The translations under genes were made by a program, and so were the position numbers. This document shows, piece after piece, positions 10,956-21,080 of a DNA stretch of 64,000 nucleotides. Source of the stretch: Cladophialophora immunda (lineage: Eukaryota; Ascomycota; Eurotiomycetes; Chaetothyriales; Herpotrichiellaceae); assembly GCF_000835495.1 (NCBI RefSeq), contig NW_015622548.1:124001-188000 (forward strand), in the 5' to 3' direction. Position 1 is the stretch's first letter. Every line of letters starts with the position of its first letter. Under the pieces are notes generated by a model that had not been told where the DNA came from, ran no database searches, and worked only from the letters and a program-made list of their open reading frames with translations.

Positions 10956-12562
10956 CGAGGTTTTGTTGCCGTCAAACAGACGTTTGTCCGCCAGCCGCCC
11001 TTGGTCAAGGCATAAAAGACCTCTTGCATCGACAGGTGGGTCCAAAAAATCCCAATGTCGTCAAAGATGGATTTCATCCCGGCAAGCAGCATCTCCTTCC
11101 GGACCGGGTCGGCGAGCACCCCATAGCACAGCGGTCCCGCGAAAGTCATGTAGAACGCGCCAAAGGGCTTGGTCGTCTGGGCAAAGTCGAGCGTCTCCAG
11201 GATGTAGGTCGAGGATTGCGACGTTTGCAGGGAGAGGGCAGCGTTGGGGCCCGAGAGAAAGTTTTGGAGAACGGTGTTGATCAGGATGACGCAGCCGTGG
11301 TAGAAGGTGGCTTGCTTGATGTATCGTGACGGCTGCAGCGACTCGAGCTTGCTCTCCGGGTGGAAACCGGGGGCCGGGATTGGGCCGCGGTAGGCTCGTG
11401 GGTAGGTGGCATGGACGCCCGGTGTGGAGAGGTTGCGCGTGACAGTCTCAGACTGGACGACAATCGATGCGCGGATTTTGTATATCTGCGAGAGCAGCTC
11501 CGCATAGAGAGGTGATGACGCCGCAGACGGAGATGGCGGGCTCAGTTCTCTAGCACGCACCAGAACTCCTGGCAGGTTTGCGAGGATCGTCCATAGCTCT
11601 GCGGTGACGGGGCTTTCGGAGTCTGCTCCGCCAGTCCTGCGCATCGCGTTGGCCCATTCCCGTCCACTGAGAAAGCAATCCTCGCCGCGCAGCATGCACT
11701 GCGTGATGATTGTCGGATACTGCGACATGAAGATTGCGGCTTCGAACTCGGACGACTGCGCGCGGCTCGGGCCACAGCCTCTGAGGATCGCAGAGACGCC
11801 ACCTGAAAGCGTGACGAAAGAGTAGGCCGGGCCAGGTTTCAGGATCTCATACTGAGCGAGAAGTAGCGATGCACAGAGTGTCTCGGACGGCGTGGAGAGC
11901 AAGCCATCGCCGTCGTACTGGGCCAGCTCTTGTCGAAGGCAAGAGATCGCCGTACAGTAGCGGGCCAACTCAAGGGACTGGTTGCGCGGCCGGCCCATGC
12001 TGACAGCGGTAAAAGAGTACAGGAAACAGTTGACTGCGGCGTCAAGTGCCCGGCTTCGGCCCAGACGAGGTGGGAGTTTTCCGAAGTGGAAGCCCATTTG
12101 CTGCAGGCGTGCACCGAACGCAGAGGGTATTTCGAGCGCCGAGATCAGGGTGGTAGCAAGGCGCTCGGATTGGGTCAGTGGGACGACAGTTGCCACAGGA
12201 TCTATCGTTTCCTCAAGCTGGGCGATCCTGTTCCATTTTAAGCTACTGGCAGAGGTGCTGCCACCATTGTCGTCAACGGTAATCGCATCCAAGGCTTGAA
12301 GAAGCTGTGCGCGCTGTTCCACCGAGCCGTACTGATATCGAAACGGGGAGTCTGGGCCTGTACAATGACGTTTGCTTTTCTCGCATTGGAAGCATATCGG
12401 CGTGCGCTCATCACACTAGGTGAGATCTCGGTTAGATTTGCGATATGGAGGGGCGCTCGTATGGCGAGAAGAATCGAAAACAGAGATCTGATCTTCGAGG
12501 TGGCTTACTTTTATGCGTCGTTGCTTGCATGTCCGACAGCCTTTGCTCCTAGCGCCAGGCAT
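10952..12562 (-). CDS. Zn2Cys6 transcription factor with fungal-specific (DUF3468-type) domain
   Basis: A small first exon (12509-12562) encodes MPGARSKGCRTCKQRRIK, and a 93-nt intron splits the zinc cluster before its third cysteine. The second exon (10952-12415) completes it as CDERTPICFQCEKSKRHC. The cluster is Cys9, 12, 19, 26, 29 and 36 (CX2CX6CX6CX2CX6C), the binuclear GAL4-type DNA-binding fold. The remaining 470 residues are a helical regulatory domain of the fungal-specific type, with no Pfam-like motif I can name beyond the DUF3468 style. Total length is 505 residues, normal for this class. An ORF-based caller would start at a GTG at 12322 and miss the DNA-binding domain. The neighbours give no clear target; the gene may act in trans. 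Confidence 0.88.
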
Positions 12563-14519
12563 ATTGACCGTTTCTGCGGCGGTTTTTGTTCAGACTTGAT
12601 GGTGTCCTTTTCCCACGTTGGCAAGCGTTATCGTATGAGAAGATATAGGTTATAGGTCACAGGAAGACTCAGCGGCAGTTTCGCGTTTCACTCTTCTTAA
12701 AGAAATGGACAGCGGTGACCTAGCTTCAACTTCCATGGCTCCACCTATTGATCTTCTGCGGCCGAACTTGGATGGCACCAAGCGATTCGCCCAGAAGAAG
12801 TTGAAACCACAAAGACGAGTCTGATGTGCTACATAGGTAGCTTGCTGGGGGCTGAATCGCAGACCAGGCCATGGGGCTCAGAGCCAAGCTGGGATCTACG
12901 TTTGGTTGTAGATCCAGAAGCTAGGACTAAAGTCTAGCTGTCGACAGGTGGTATCTGGATCCTGAGTAGCCGCTTAGGCGTCTGAAAGCACTGAACAGGA
13001 TAGACATGTGGGTACCGAGTTCATATTTCGTGTACGCGCAAAACAGATGTTCAACGGTCAAGATTATTGACAGGGAGGCCTCAAAATACCGAATACCCGT
13101 ATCCGTCACGTCATTTACATCGGGAAACTAGTCGCATCGGCATTAGTCCAGCTATGGTGGAGCACCAATGCCTAAGGCGTCCCACACGAGGCTGTGGTCC
13201 TGGAACCTCGCCATTATCGAGCAATCAGCAGGAGTAGCTTGCGACGGAACTGCTTGGATGGATAGATGCTTACAATATGCGCGGTGCCCACTGTGTGAGT
13301 AAAAGACCAATCCGCCCTGCAGTACTTTCCACACTCGTTGTACGAGTACACAACACTGCATCCACATACAGCGTAGAACACATAGGGTGAAGTCAGTGAG
13401 AGAGGATTATATCACTGAATGGAGGGCTCCTCGACATTATTGCATAGTCCGCTATAGGGCCAAGCATTCGGCCCAGGTTGCCAACTACGGCATCAACAAT
13501 CTTGTGGTTTCAAGACGAACGCGTAGCATTCAATTTTTCAAGAACAAAATGGTAGAGTCTCTGGACGAGCTGGGCCACAATGCTTCCTGTGAACATGAGA
13601 CTTGCTGGCAAAGGCGAGGAGGTTCGTCTAAAGGATACCCAGGGCACGCCAGGGATAGGTACCAGTCACGTGGAAATGGCGGGCATGACGTTACATAAGC
13701 CGCTGCTGGCACATTTCCAGCGTTACCGTCGTCACTCATCGGAGGCTCTTGCTCGATCTGATCTCAATATGCATCCCCGTGACGTCAAACCGGGCGCTCA
13801 TTCTCAACATGGAGTGGAGCGAAGGCGCCAAAGGAACAGCTCAGCAACCCTCACTCAACAAGCAAATAGATGGGCTGCTAACATGTGGCCCAATATTGTT
13901 GTCTGATGTTTTAAATGGATCTTTTCAACACCGTCACTCAAACCATTGATCAAGTCTTGACTTGCGACTGGTACGATTCGTTCAAGGTATTCAAGATGGA
14001 TGGCAACCAGGGCCAAGATAAAACTATGGATACAGTTCCGGGAGGCGAGACCCCCCAGTATGTGGTTATTGCTCTCTCTCATGTCAGTCTCCGAGCGCCA
14101 GCTGATAGTCGTCGTCCGCAGATATGAGTCCATCAAGACCGAGACTGTTCCCACCTCGAAGCAAAGAGGTCAATTGGGCGGTACGCCATTGACATCTTGT
14201 CCCTCTCCTCTCTGCAACTGACCATGTTCCTTAGGCGGCCCCAATATCTCAGAAAGCCTCTTCGTGTCCGAAGATCGGGGGAGGCAGACAGCTGACAACA
14301 TAAGATATGGTCAGAATATCTTAGAGTCCGGAATGGGTGGCAAGACAGCGGCGCAGGACGGCCAAGCCGGCCAGGAAGGTGGCTATGGAGGAACACAAGA
14401 TCAGGCCGAGGGACAGAAGGACACCAGGCCGCAGCAAAGATACGGGGGAGGAAGTGGGATCGGGGCATAGAGGTCGAGAGTTTTCGAGTGTGTCCCTGGA
14501 TATCTCCTCGTCCGATGGC
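12563..14519. other. Gene-poor stretch of about 2 kb, nothing recognised
   Basis: Several frames of 60-110 codons occur on both strands (for example 13387-13698 plus, 13855-14154 minus, 14133-14468 minus). None has a domain, codon bias or splice pattern that I can defend. The left part is the promoter of the Zn2Cys6 gene; the right end is the 3' flank of the uL16m gene. Confidence 0.4.
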
Positions 14520-15388
14520 TCAGGGTGAAACGTGAACAGTCGTCGGCGGAGGATCTAATTCAGTCGCGATCGTCTGAGGCGGCACTTCCATCGCAGAGGA
14601 TATGATGGGTTGTGGGCTTTTCTTGTCCTTGGGTTCCACCTCTCTTCGGGCCTCTTTGAGCTTCTCCAGCGTCACTCCATTGCCAAGTTTTGTGATGCCA
14701 ACCATTGGCGGGTCTCCCTTCTTGACAAACTCCCATAACCCAGGTAGTTTGTTTCCTGCCAATCTAAAAGCATCTCTTACCACCTGCTCATGGAGGTTGC
14801 TCTTGATCTCGAACACTACCCTGCTGACTGGGATACGCGCGGCCCAGTAGTCGAATTTCCCCTTGCCTTTCCCCATCCGCACGTCGCTGCCTTTCGTGTA
14901 GACGCCGATATTTGCGCTAACTCTCTTGTACAACCTGAAGCGTTCGCCCCGCAGTCTTCTATTGATGGTTTCCTCGGCATTCTTGAGCTGTTTCGCCGAG
15001 ACGCGTCGATCGTGGTCCTTCATCCGCAGGCCGTAATCACCCCAGACAACGGTCGTGCCACGCATGGAACCACCCGTGGGCATTCGAGGACGTCCTACAT
15101 GAGACTTTCTCACTTCCGGCCGTTTGGGTGTCAGCCAATCTTGACGTGCTGTCGTGGTGGAGAACGAGCGGTCGCATCTTGACGGAGCTCGGATCGCGCG
15201 GTTGGTGAGGTGAGGGCAGTGTATCCAGCTCGATCTCGTAGGTGCCGTTCTCGGGTAATTTGAGAAGATTGCCTTTATTTGTAGGTATCGCAGGCAGGCA
15301 ACTGAGACGCTGTCAGTCTTGAAAACAGACATCAAACGGACGGACAGAGAGCTCTCATACAAGATGGGCCGGTAGGCTGCGCAGCCAT
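14520..15388 (-). CDS. MRPL16: Mitochondrial large-subunit ribosomal protein uL16m
   Basis: The core from RSFSTTTARQDWLTPK onward is a typical fungal mitochondrial L16. The conserved stretch GTTVVWGDYGLRMKDHDRRV is followed by INRRLRGERFRLYKRVSANIGVYTKG, then GKGKGKFDYWAARIP and VFEIKSNLHEQVVRDAFRLAGNKLP. Before it lies an Arg/Ser/Thr-rich presequence. I place the start at 15388, with a 28-nt first exon, a 59-nt intron (15302-15360) and second exon 14520-15301, giving 269 residues in phase. An unspliced reading would start at 15419. uL16m sits at the base of the central protuberance next to the tRNA sites of the mitoribosome. The C-terminal tail of about 40 residues beyond the bacterial end is usual in fungi. 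Confidence 0.9.
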
Positions 15389-15918
15389 TTTTTCGGCGCT
15401 GGTCGATTCGTGGATCCAAAGTACACCTTATACAGCGCCCAGTGGGATTGAGGGAGAAGTTGTGCTTGACTCGGGCGCAGTAAATGCGATGACAAGATCA
15501 AGGGTTATACTTGTTTACAGGTCACAGAGCATCGCTTTCATTGATGCACGCATTGAGAATGAAAAAGCTCGGGCGCGCAGTCGACATTGTGCCAAGATTC
15601 GGCCGCTTTAACTCGTGTTCCTCGTCCGCCAGCCAAGCTGTGCTTTACCTTCCCCTAATAGCATCGCAGACACGCTAAAATTGACTAGGCTTGATAGAGC
15701 TACCAACAGACGTGTTTTTAACACCGACTGGCAACTTAGTAGAACTCATCTATGTACCTACAAGTAGGTTATAATGTATGAAACTTCACATGAGAATCCA
15801 GCGGCCGTCGTGCTTCTCACGATGGACAAATTCAAACGAACGACCTGAGCGAGTTTTCAGATCTCTCTGTTGGCGTTGAGTGGTTCTTTGTGACTCTAGT
15901 TCTATGTACCAACGAGTA
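15389..15918. other. Intergenic, no gene recognised
   Basis: This is the upstream region of the uL16m gene and the 3' flank of the DUF1479 gene. It is AT-richer than its surroundings, with no element I can support. Confidence 0.45.
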
Positions 15919-17502
15919 TCACTCGGCAAAGCCACTTGAGGTTTGGCTGAACCCTAACCTCTCGTTCGCCAGCTGACGCATCCGTCGCTCTCCCGATGAC
16001 AACCCCTCCTCATCCGCGTCGAACGGTTCCAGGCCAATGGCGCGCAGCCCCGGCAGTGACAGAATATTCTCGCGTCGGGCACCGTGGTCGGCGTGGTCGC
16101 GCTCCAGCTCGTTGTGCGGGTAGTTGGTGTGGTCTTTTGGTGGCAGGACGTCAAGGAAGCTCTGTCGCATGCTCACGAGGCTCTCCAGGTTGTACGGACA
16201 GAGTGGCACGCAGCCGTTGTAGCAGACCGATGAGTCGCGCGTGCCGGGGTGGAACTTGTCCACCTCGTGCACGAGGTCGCAGTGCCAGAAGACATAGTCA
16301 CCTGGCCTCACCGGCGGAATGCCCACCATACTCTTTTCCATCAGCAAATGCGGATGCAGTTCCCGCGTGGGCAGAAACTGCGTCGCTCCCGGCGTTGCGC
16401 CCGGAAACAACGGTGTTACGTCGTCGAACGTCTCGTCGAGGATGAAATACGGTCGCAGCAATTGGTACGCCGTCGAAAGTTTGAGCTCGGGCAGAAGTCG
16501 TAATGTCCCTTCGCCGGTATTGGTATGAGACATACTGAGCCAACCTTGCAGCGATCGGAATACCGAGCACGAAGCTGTTCAGTACGGCGCCCAATCGTTA
16601 GCCCTTGAACCTTCACAATTTCAGGGCTGCTGGGAGTGTATACTGGGCTCTTACTTCCTGTTTGATACAAATCACTTTTTGCTTCCGCACGATGGTCGGC
16701 GTTCCATGGGTCATATTCCTCCCAACGGCCTCTGAAGATCGGCTCGTAGCAAGAGCGATACGTGGGGTCCTCCCATCGTTCGATAGAGCCAGTATCCTGG
16801 TGAGCATTGAGGGTGAACTCAGAGTCTGCTTGACGGTGAGTGGGGGGTGGCTATGCAGCCAAGGAGGAGTTTAGCACACCTTTGGAAGGATGTCGGATGC
16901 GAAACCTGTCGGCATACACAACTTGACTCGACATGTCGAACAAGGTGTCGTCTCGGGTCAAGTGCCACAGTTGACTGACCGCGTCCATCGCTTGGAGGAC
17001 TTTGGGGTGACTCCGGATCTGCATTTGCGGCGGCGTCCAGAACAAGCTGAAGGTTTGGGGGTCGTGCGTGGGAAACCCTCCTATTCCAGGGTGCCTTTTC
17101 ACGTAACTCTTCAATTCCTGCTCCCAAGCGGTGGCTTGCTGCTTGGAGACGACATTCCGGATGATGACACATCCCGTCCGGCGTACCGTCTCACTCAGGC
17201 CTTCTGGCAGTCGACCACCGTTCTCCTCAACCGTTGCAAAGTCGATCTCGGGAATCGCTTTCGGGCCTTGCTTGCATATTCGCTCGGCTTCCACCTCTAG
17301 AGCCGAGGTGAGACGATGATAGGAATCGATAACCTGCTTCCTGTCCTGTGATTTGACGATCGACTGCTTCAAGACCGAGAACCGTTCCTCCAGCAGCGGA
17401 CAACTATTGCCATTCGTGAGTACCAGACCGTATCAAAGAAACACTCACTTACGGATACTGTGTCAAGGCTTGGACCTGCGTAATGGTAGTGGTAATGCCC
17501 AT
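15919..17502 (-). CDS. DUF1479 family protein, putative Fe(II)/2-oxoglutarate-type oxygenase
   Basis: Four exons (17453-17502, 16880-17403, 16655-16828, 15919-16574; introns 49, 51 and 80 nt) give 467 residues, the usual size of DUF1479 (YbiU-like) proteins. Landmarks include VRRTGCVIIRNVV, the metal-site-like HQD with His201 and Asp203 in NAHQDTGSIERWED, WEEYDPWNADHR, FRSLQGWLSMSHTNTGEGTL, and a distal His in DYVFWHCDLVHEVD. The family is related to the double-stranded beta-helix dioxygenases by fold and motif; its natural substrates are undetermined. The start ATG at 17502 is supported by a small exon with a gtaagt donor. The gene is at the left edge of the presumed accessory cluster, and a CCGCGGGGCGA element lies 230 bp upstream. 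Confidence 0.88.
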
Positions 17503-18073
17503 GGTTGGAGACAGGATGGTATAGGTTTGGCACCGTTGCCCGCGAGACTAACGAAAGAAAAGAGATGGGAAAGGATACAACAGATTTAAAAACAGATACT
17601 CTAGGCCTATCCTGGGGTCTTGAGATTCTACTCCGGAAAGCCACATCAGGCCATCACGGTACGTACAGTTATTTGAGTACCACTGTATTAGTCCGCCCGC
17701 TTCGATGCTGTTCATGCTTGCTGCACGTCGGCCGCGGGGCGATCAAATGCTGGTAGTGCATAGATAGTCGAAGCGTCGCCCGAGGCCGGTCAGCGTCTAT
17801 CGCCTACCTACATAGTCCCTGAACAGATCCACTCAACTTGTTTGTCATTTACATGTGTTACTAAGTGCGCGCTGATAAGAGCTGCACCGGACTTTGCTTT
17901 ACTACCAGAACGCCGTGAGGTAATGGGAGACAATGGATGGATCGTCTGTCAGCATGGAAAACTCTGCCCTGTGTTGCGTGTTATTTTCCGTTGCTAGGAT
18001 ATCTAGTAGCTCTTTTTACCCAACAGCATACGATTATCATATAACCGACACTTTCATAGGCCTTAGAACAAGA
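17503..18073. other. Promoter of the DUF1479 gene and 3' flank of Zn2Cys6 regulator 1
   Basis: The only notable element is the CCGCGGGGCGA site at 17732-17742, listed separately. Confidence 0.5.
17732..17742 (+). promoter_or_regulatory. CCGCGGGGCGA element (candidate Zn2Cys6 site)
   Basis: The 11-mer is identical to the core found upstream of the MFS gene (20827) and of the first amidase (23466). It lies 230 bp upstream of the DUF1479 start. The everted CGG pair CCG|CGG is a plausible binding site for a Zn2Cys6 dimer; binding is inferred. Confidence 0.45.
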
Positions 18074-20256
18074 TCAATTCTGCCTCAATGCAGGATCTAT
18101 TCCAGAGTCACTGCTGGAGAAGCGTTCCACGAGGAGATTGAGGCGCAGACGAGGGAGTGCCGCAAAATCCAACCTCTCCGCCATTAGATCAAGTAAGCCG
18201 CGATACTCGTCCAAAGCTGATCGGCGGGCGAGATAGACCTCATCATCCGTGCTGGAAAGAAGAGCCGTGATCATAAAAGTACCCAGTATAGCAATGTTTG
18301 GCTTACAATCTACGCCCACATAGTCTTTAGTTATAGTCCCCACGCAAGGATGGTGCACTTACAACTGAGCCAAAGACCCTCGAATTCTTGCTTAAGGAGT
18401 TCTTCGAAGACTGCAAATAGTTGGTGGAAGAGCAGACCTTCCCGTTGGATGTCGTAGTACGAGGTCCCTCCTACGCATGAGAACAGAGCTCGCTGTATGG
18501 AGATAACGATGCCATAATAAGCCAGCAAAAGAACGTAGTCTAGTCAAACAGTGGGTCAGTATTGAAATAGGATTGTCTGAAATTGTCAAACATACCAGTG
18601 ATAACTTTGTTCGGCCGTGTCAGAAGAGCATGATGCTGCGACTGCCATTCACGTAGTTGAGATTGGCAATTCCCTGCATGCGAAAGTACTTCTGCTGGTG
18701 TCATGGCGCCTGGTCCACGCCTTACTGTGTAGAGGCTATCGAGAACATTTGATAAAATGGTGGTCAAGTAGGTCAGTTCCACAAACCCTTCGACGGATGG
18801 GCTTAAAGCAGGCTCAATCTGCAACTGTTCGCTGAAATCGTCCATATTGAGCGGTTCAACATTGAATTGGTCGTTTTTGATATGGCTGGGCATCCCGAGC
18901 CAATGTGCGAGCCTGTTAATATGGTTAGCGAGATGAGAAACCCGTTCCGGTTGGTAGCCAACCATTTGTCCTGCATATACGTAGCCCACCACAACACCCG
19001 GCGTATTTTACGCTCGGATGGAGATATGTTCCAATTCCCGGGGTCGACGTGTAGACCAATGTCTTGCGCGAGAGCCACAGCCTTGCAAGCGTGAGGATTT
19101 TCAGAACTATTACAGACTGAAGAAATGATCTGCTTACCTGGCTTGTTAACGCCCAAAATCCAGGATGATTGGGCTCCCGAACCCTCAGCGGTGGTAATTG
19201 CATGTAAAGGAGGATGGCCTGGATCGTCCGTAATGAAGGGGTCCTCCCTTCAAAAGTCACCGATCTGAAGATGAAGGTGTACATGTCCTCGAGTGGGACA
19301 GAAAACTCGGGGGGACAGTCGAGAAATGATGTGGCTGCGACGTATATGCCAGCAAGGAGTGAAGACGGAACCGAGCGGGCCTTGATTGCTCTTTCCAGAG
19401 TTTCCCGGCTCTCCAGGATAGGGTATTGAGGATGCACATACGAATAGTACAGGTCCATCAGTGAAGCTTGGTGTGGGCGGACCATTCGCTCCACGCTCTC
19501 AAGGTCGTAGATTCCACCGCGACAGTCGAGAAGGAAATCTGGATAGGACTGAAATGGAGATCAGTTTTCCAAAAGCCACGAGCACTTCAACGACAACGGC
19601 TGGCCGGGTAGCACGAACCGTGAAATAGGCAGGGGCAGTCTCGTGGGGAAAAGCCTTCCACACACGCCAGTTGTCGGTGCCGAAGGATTGAGTCTCGTCG
19701 AAGGGCAAATGCCGTAGCAAATTGACATCTTGATCGCTACTGAATCCTGCGTACAGAACTGTCCGGCCCGGCACGTACGTTCTATAGTTTGGTAGAGACT
19801 TTGATGCTGTGGCATCGCTTGACGTTGACGGAGAGTGAGTCCAAGGAATGTCGAATACGTGGAGCGGATCCCTAGCATGTGTAACCTCTTCATGGCTAGG
19901 CCGGGCGGCTGTCACGGCAGGGCTCTTGTCCTGGGGTGTAGGTGCTCGCTTCTTCTTCACTGGTGGGGCTGATTCGAAGGTACACTGTACGCCTCGGTGG
20001 CGACACAATGTGCAGGCAGTCTGACCTTGTTCTTGGAAACATCCGACCCGGCGGCGCCGACATCCGTCACAGCTGCAAAGGAACCGGATCAGTCATTGAT
20101 AACTAACTCGGAGAGCATATCTGCAGGTAAGGTGATAGAGGAGATCCCTTACGGACGTTGCTTCTTGGATCTGTAACGTCGATGGCTGGCATCACTGGTC
20201 TGCCCTTGGGCCTGGGCTGGTGGACTAGTATTTCCCCGCGGGGCTCGGCCAGCCAT
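18074..20256 (-). CDS. Zn2Cys6 transcription factor 1 of the cluster (fungal-specific TF domain)
   Basis: Seven exons (20153-20256, 19619-20072, 19138-19548, 18963-19081, 18596-18912, 18363-18539, 18074-18309) give 605 residues in continuous phase. The zinc cluster is Cys36, 39, 46, 55, 58 and 65 (CDGCRRRRVGC then CTLCRHRGVQC), preceded by a basic RYRSKKQRP. The middle part is a fungal_trans domain with YYSYVHPQYPILE, ALAQDIGLHVDPGNW, RVLWWATYMQDKWLA and LGMPSHI. The donor at 18962 is a weak gttggc, accepted because it recreates KWLAHWLGMPSHI. The donor of exon 2 is the least certain (several in-phase GTs between 19618 and about 19580). The gene is divergent from the MFS transporter, and the intervening 0.8 kb holds two CCGCGGGG-type elements. 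That arrangement suggests a local pathway regulator, possibly autoregulated. Confidence 0.85.
20234..20244 (+). promoter_or_regulatory. CCCCGCGGGGC palindrome inside the first exon of regulator 1
   Basis: A 10-bp perfect palindrome plus flanks (TTTCCCCGCGGGGCT) is the same 15-mer as the element at 30353-30367. It overlaps codons 5-8 of regulator 1, so it may simply be coding sequence. The match to the intergenic copy is the reason to list it. Confidence 0.25.
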
Positions 20257-20601
20257 GTAGCGCAGACTGCCACTACTGTGAGGTCAATGGTTCCTGGCAA
20301 TAGCTCCTTGTTATTCGTCGAGTCATACTTGATCTGGGCGAGGCTGGTCTCACTTCAATAGATGATGGACGACGAGGCAGCCTCACCAACAAAGCCTAGC
20401 TCACATTAGAATAGGCAGTCGCTTGATCTTTTGAGGTCTTACCTACGCGAGCTGTATTCTGTCCGACTTGGGAAGACAATACCGTGCTGGTGGTATCTTG
20501 GGTGTGGATGCTTATGCGATGTCGTGTGCCCTGCGCATCTGAACCACAGAGGTGGTCTCGAACAGTCGAAGTCGCTGAGATGTGAAGGCGAAGAAAGTCG
20601 C

Positions 20602-20612
20602 CCGCGGGGGGC
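20602..20612 (+). promoter_or_regulatory. CCGCGGGGGGC element
   Basis: This variant of the recurrent element lies 346 bp upstream of the regulator 1 start and 479 bp upstream of the MFS start. Confidence 0.35.
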
Positions 20613-20822
20613 TTTAGTGCAAAAGCTGTCGTCGGAAAGGAGGGAACAGAGAGCAACTGAAGCCAAAGCCGGAGTAAGGCACTTTCAAGCCTTCCGAGCT
20701 CTCCACACCCCCAACCCAAGCAAAGCAACTCTCGTCAAGGGTGTGACAAGTATCCACCTTCATCACGAAATCTCCAGACCCGCATAAGAGCACAGAAAAT
20801 ATCGGACTAAAGCTGACTAGAG

Positions 20823-20837
20823 TTGCCCGCGGGGCGA
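20823..20837 (+). promoter_or_regulatory. TTGCCCGCGGGGCGA element upstream of the MFS gene
   Basis: A 15-bp sequence repeated without mismatch at 23462-23476 in front of the first amidase. It lies about 245 bp before the MFS start. It contains the everted CGG pair CCGCGG, suited to a Zn2Cys6 protein. Confidence 0.5.
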
Positions 20838-21080
20838 CCTGCAGCCTAGCGAGCCAGACCGTCTTATCAAACCTATACTCATGGGAGGTACTCCGTACAC
20901 CTTTGGCTTCAAGAAAGAGAGGTTGATGCCTTCTGTGATGGTATCAAATGCCGTCGACGGCCTGCACTTGCACGCCCGAGGATCTCAACAACTCCAACTC
21001 TGTATCCTAAAGAACCGGCAACACTGGCTTCATTCTGGGCTTGCACATTGTGTCATTGATCACTCAACTACAAATTCAAG

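Larger units (their letters stand above)
20257..21080. promoter_or_regulatory. Divergent promoter between regulator 1 and the MFS transporter
   Basis: This 0.8-kb region separates the two start codons. It contains CCGCGGGGGGC at 20602-20612 and TTGCCCGCGGGGCGA at 20823-20837, and no credible gene. Confidence 0.6.

Noticed and set aside
12320..12322. GTG start for the Zn2Cys6 protein at 12322
   Set aside because: The zinc cluster is encoded upstream and is split by an intron; the true start is at 12562.
14790..15182. 130-codon plus-strand frame
   Set aside because: Antisense to the uL16m gene and without any motif.
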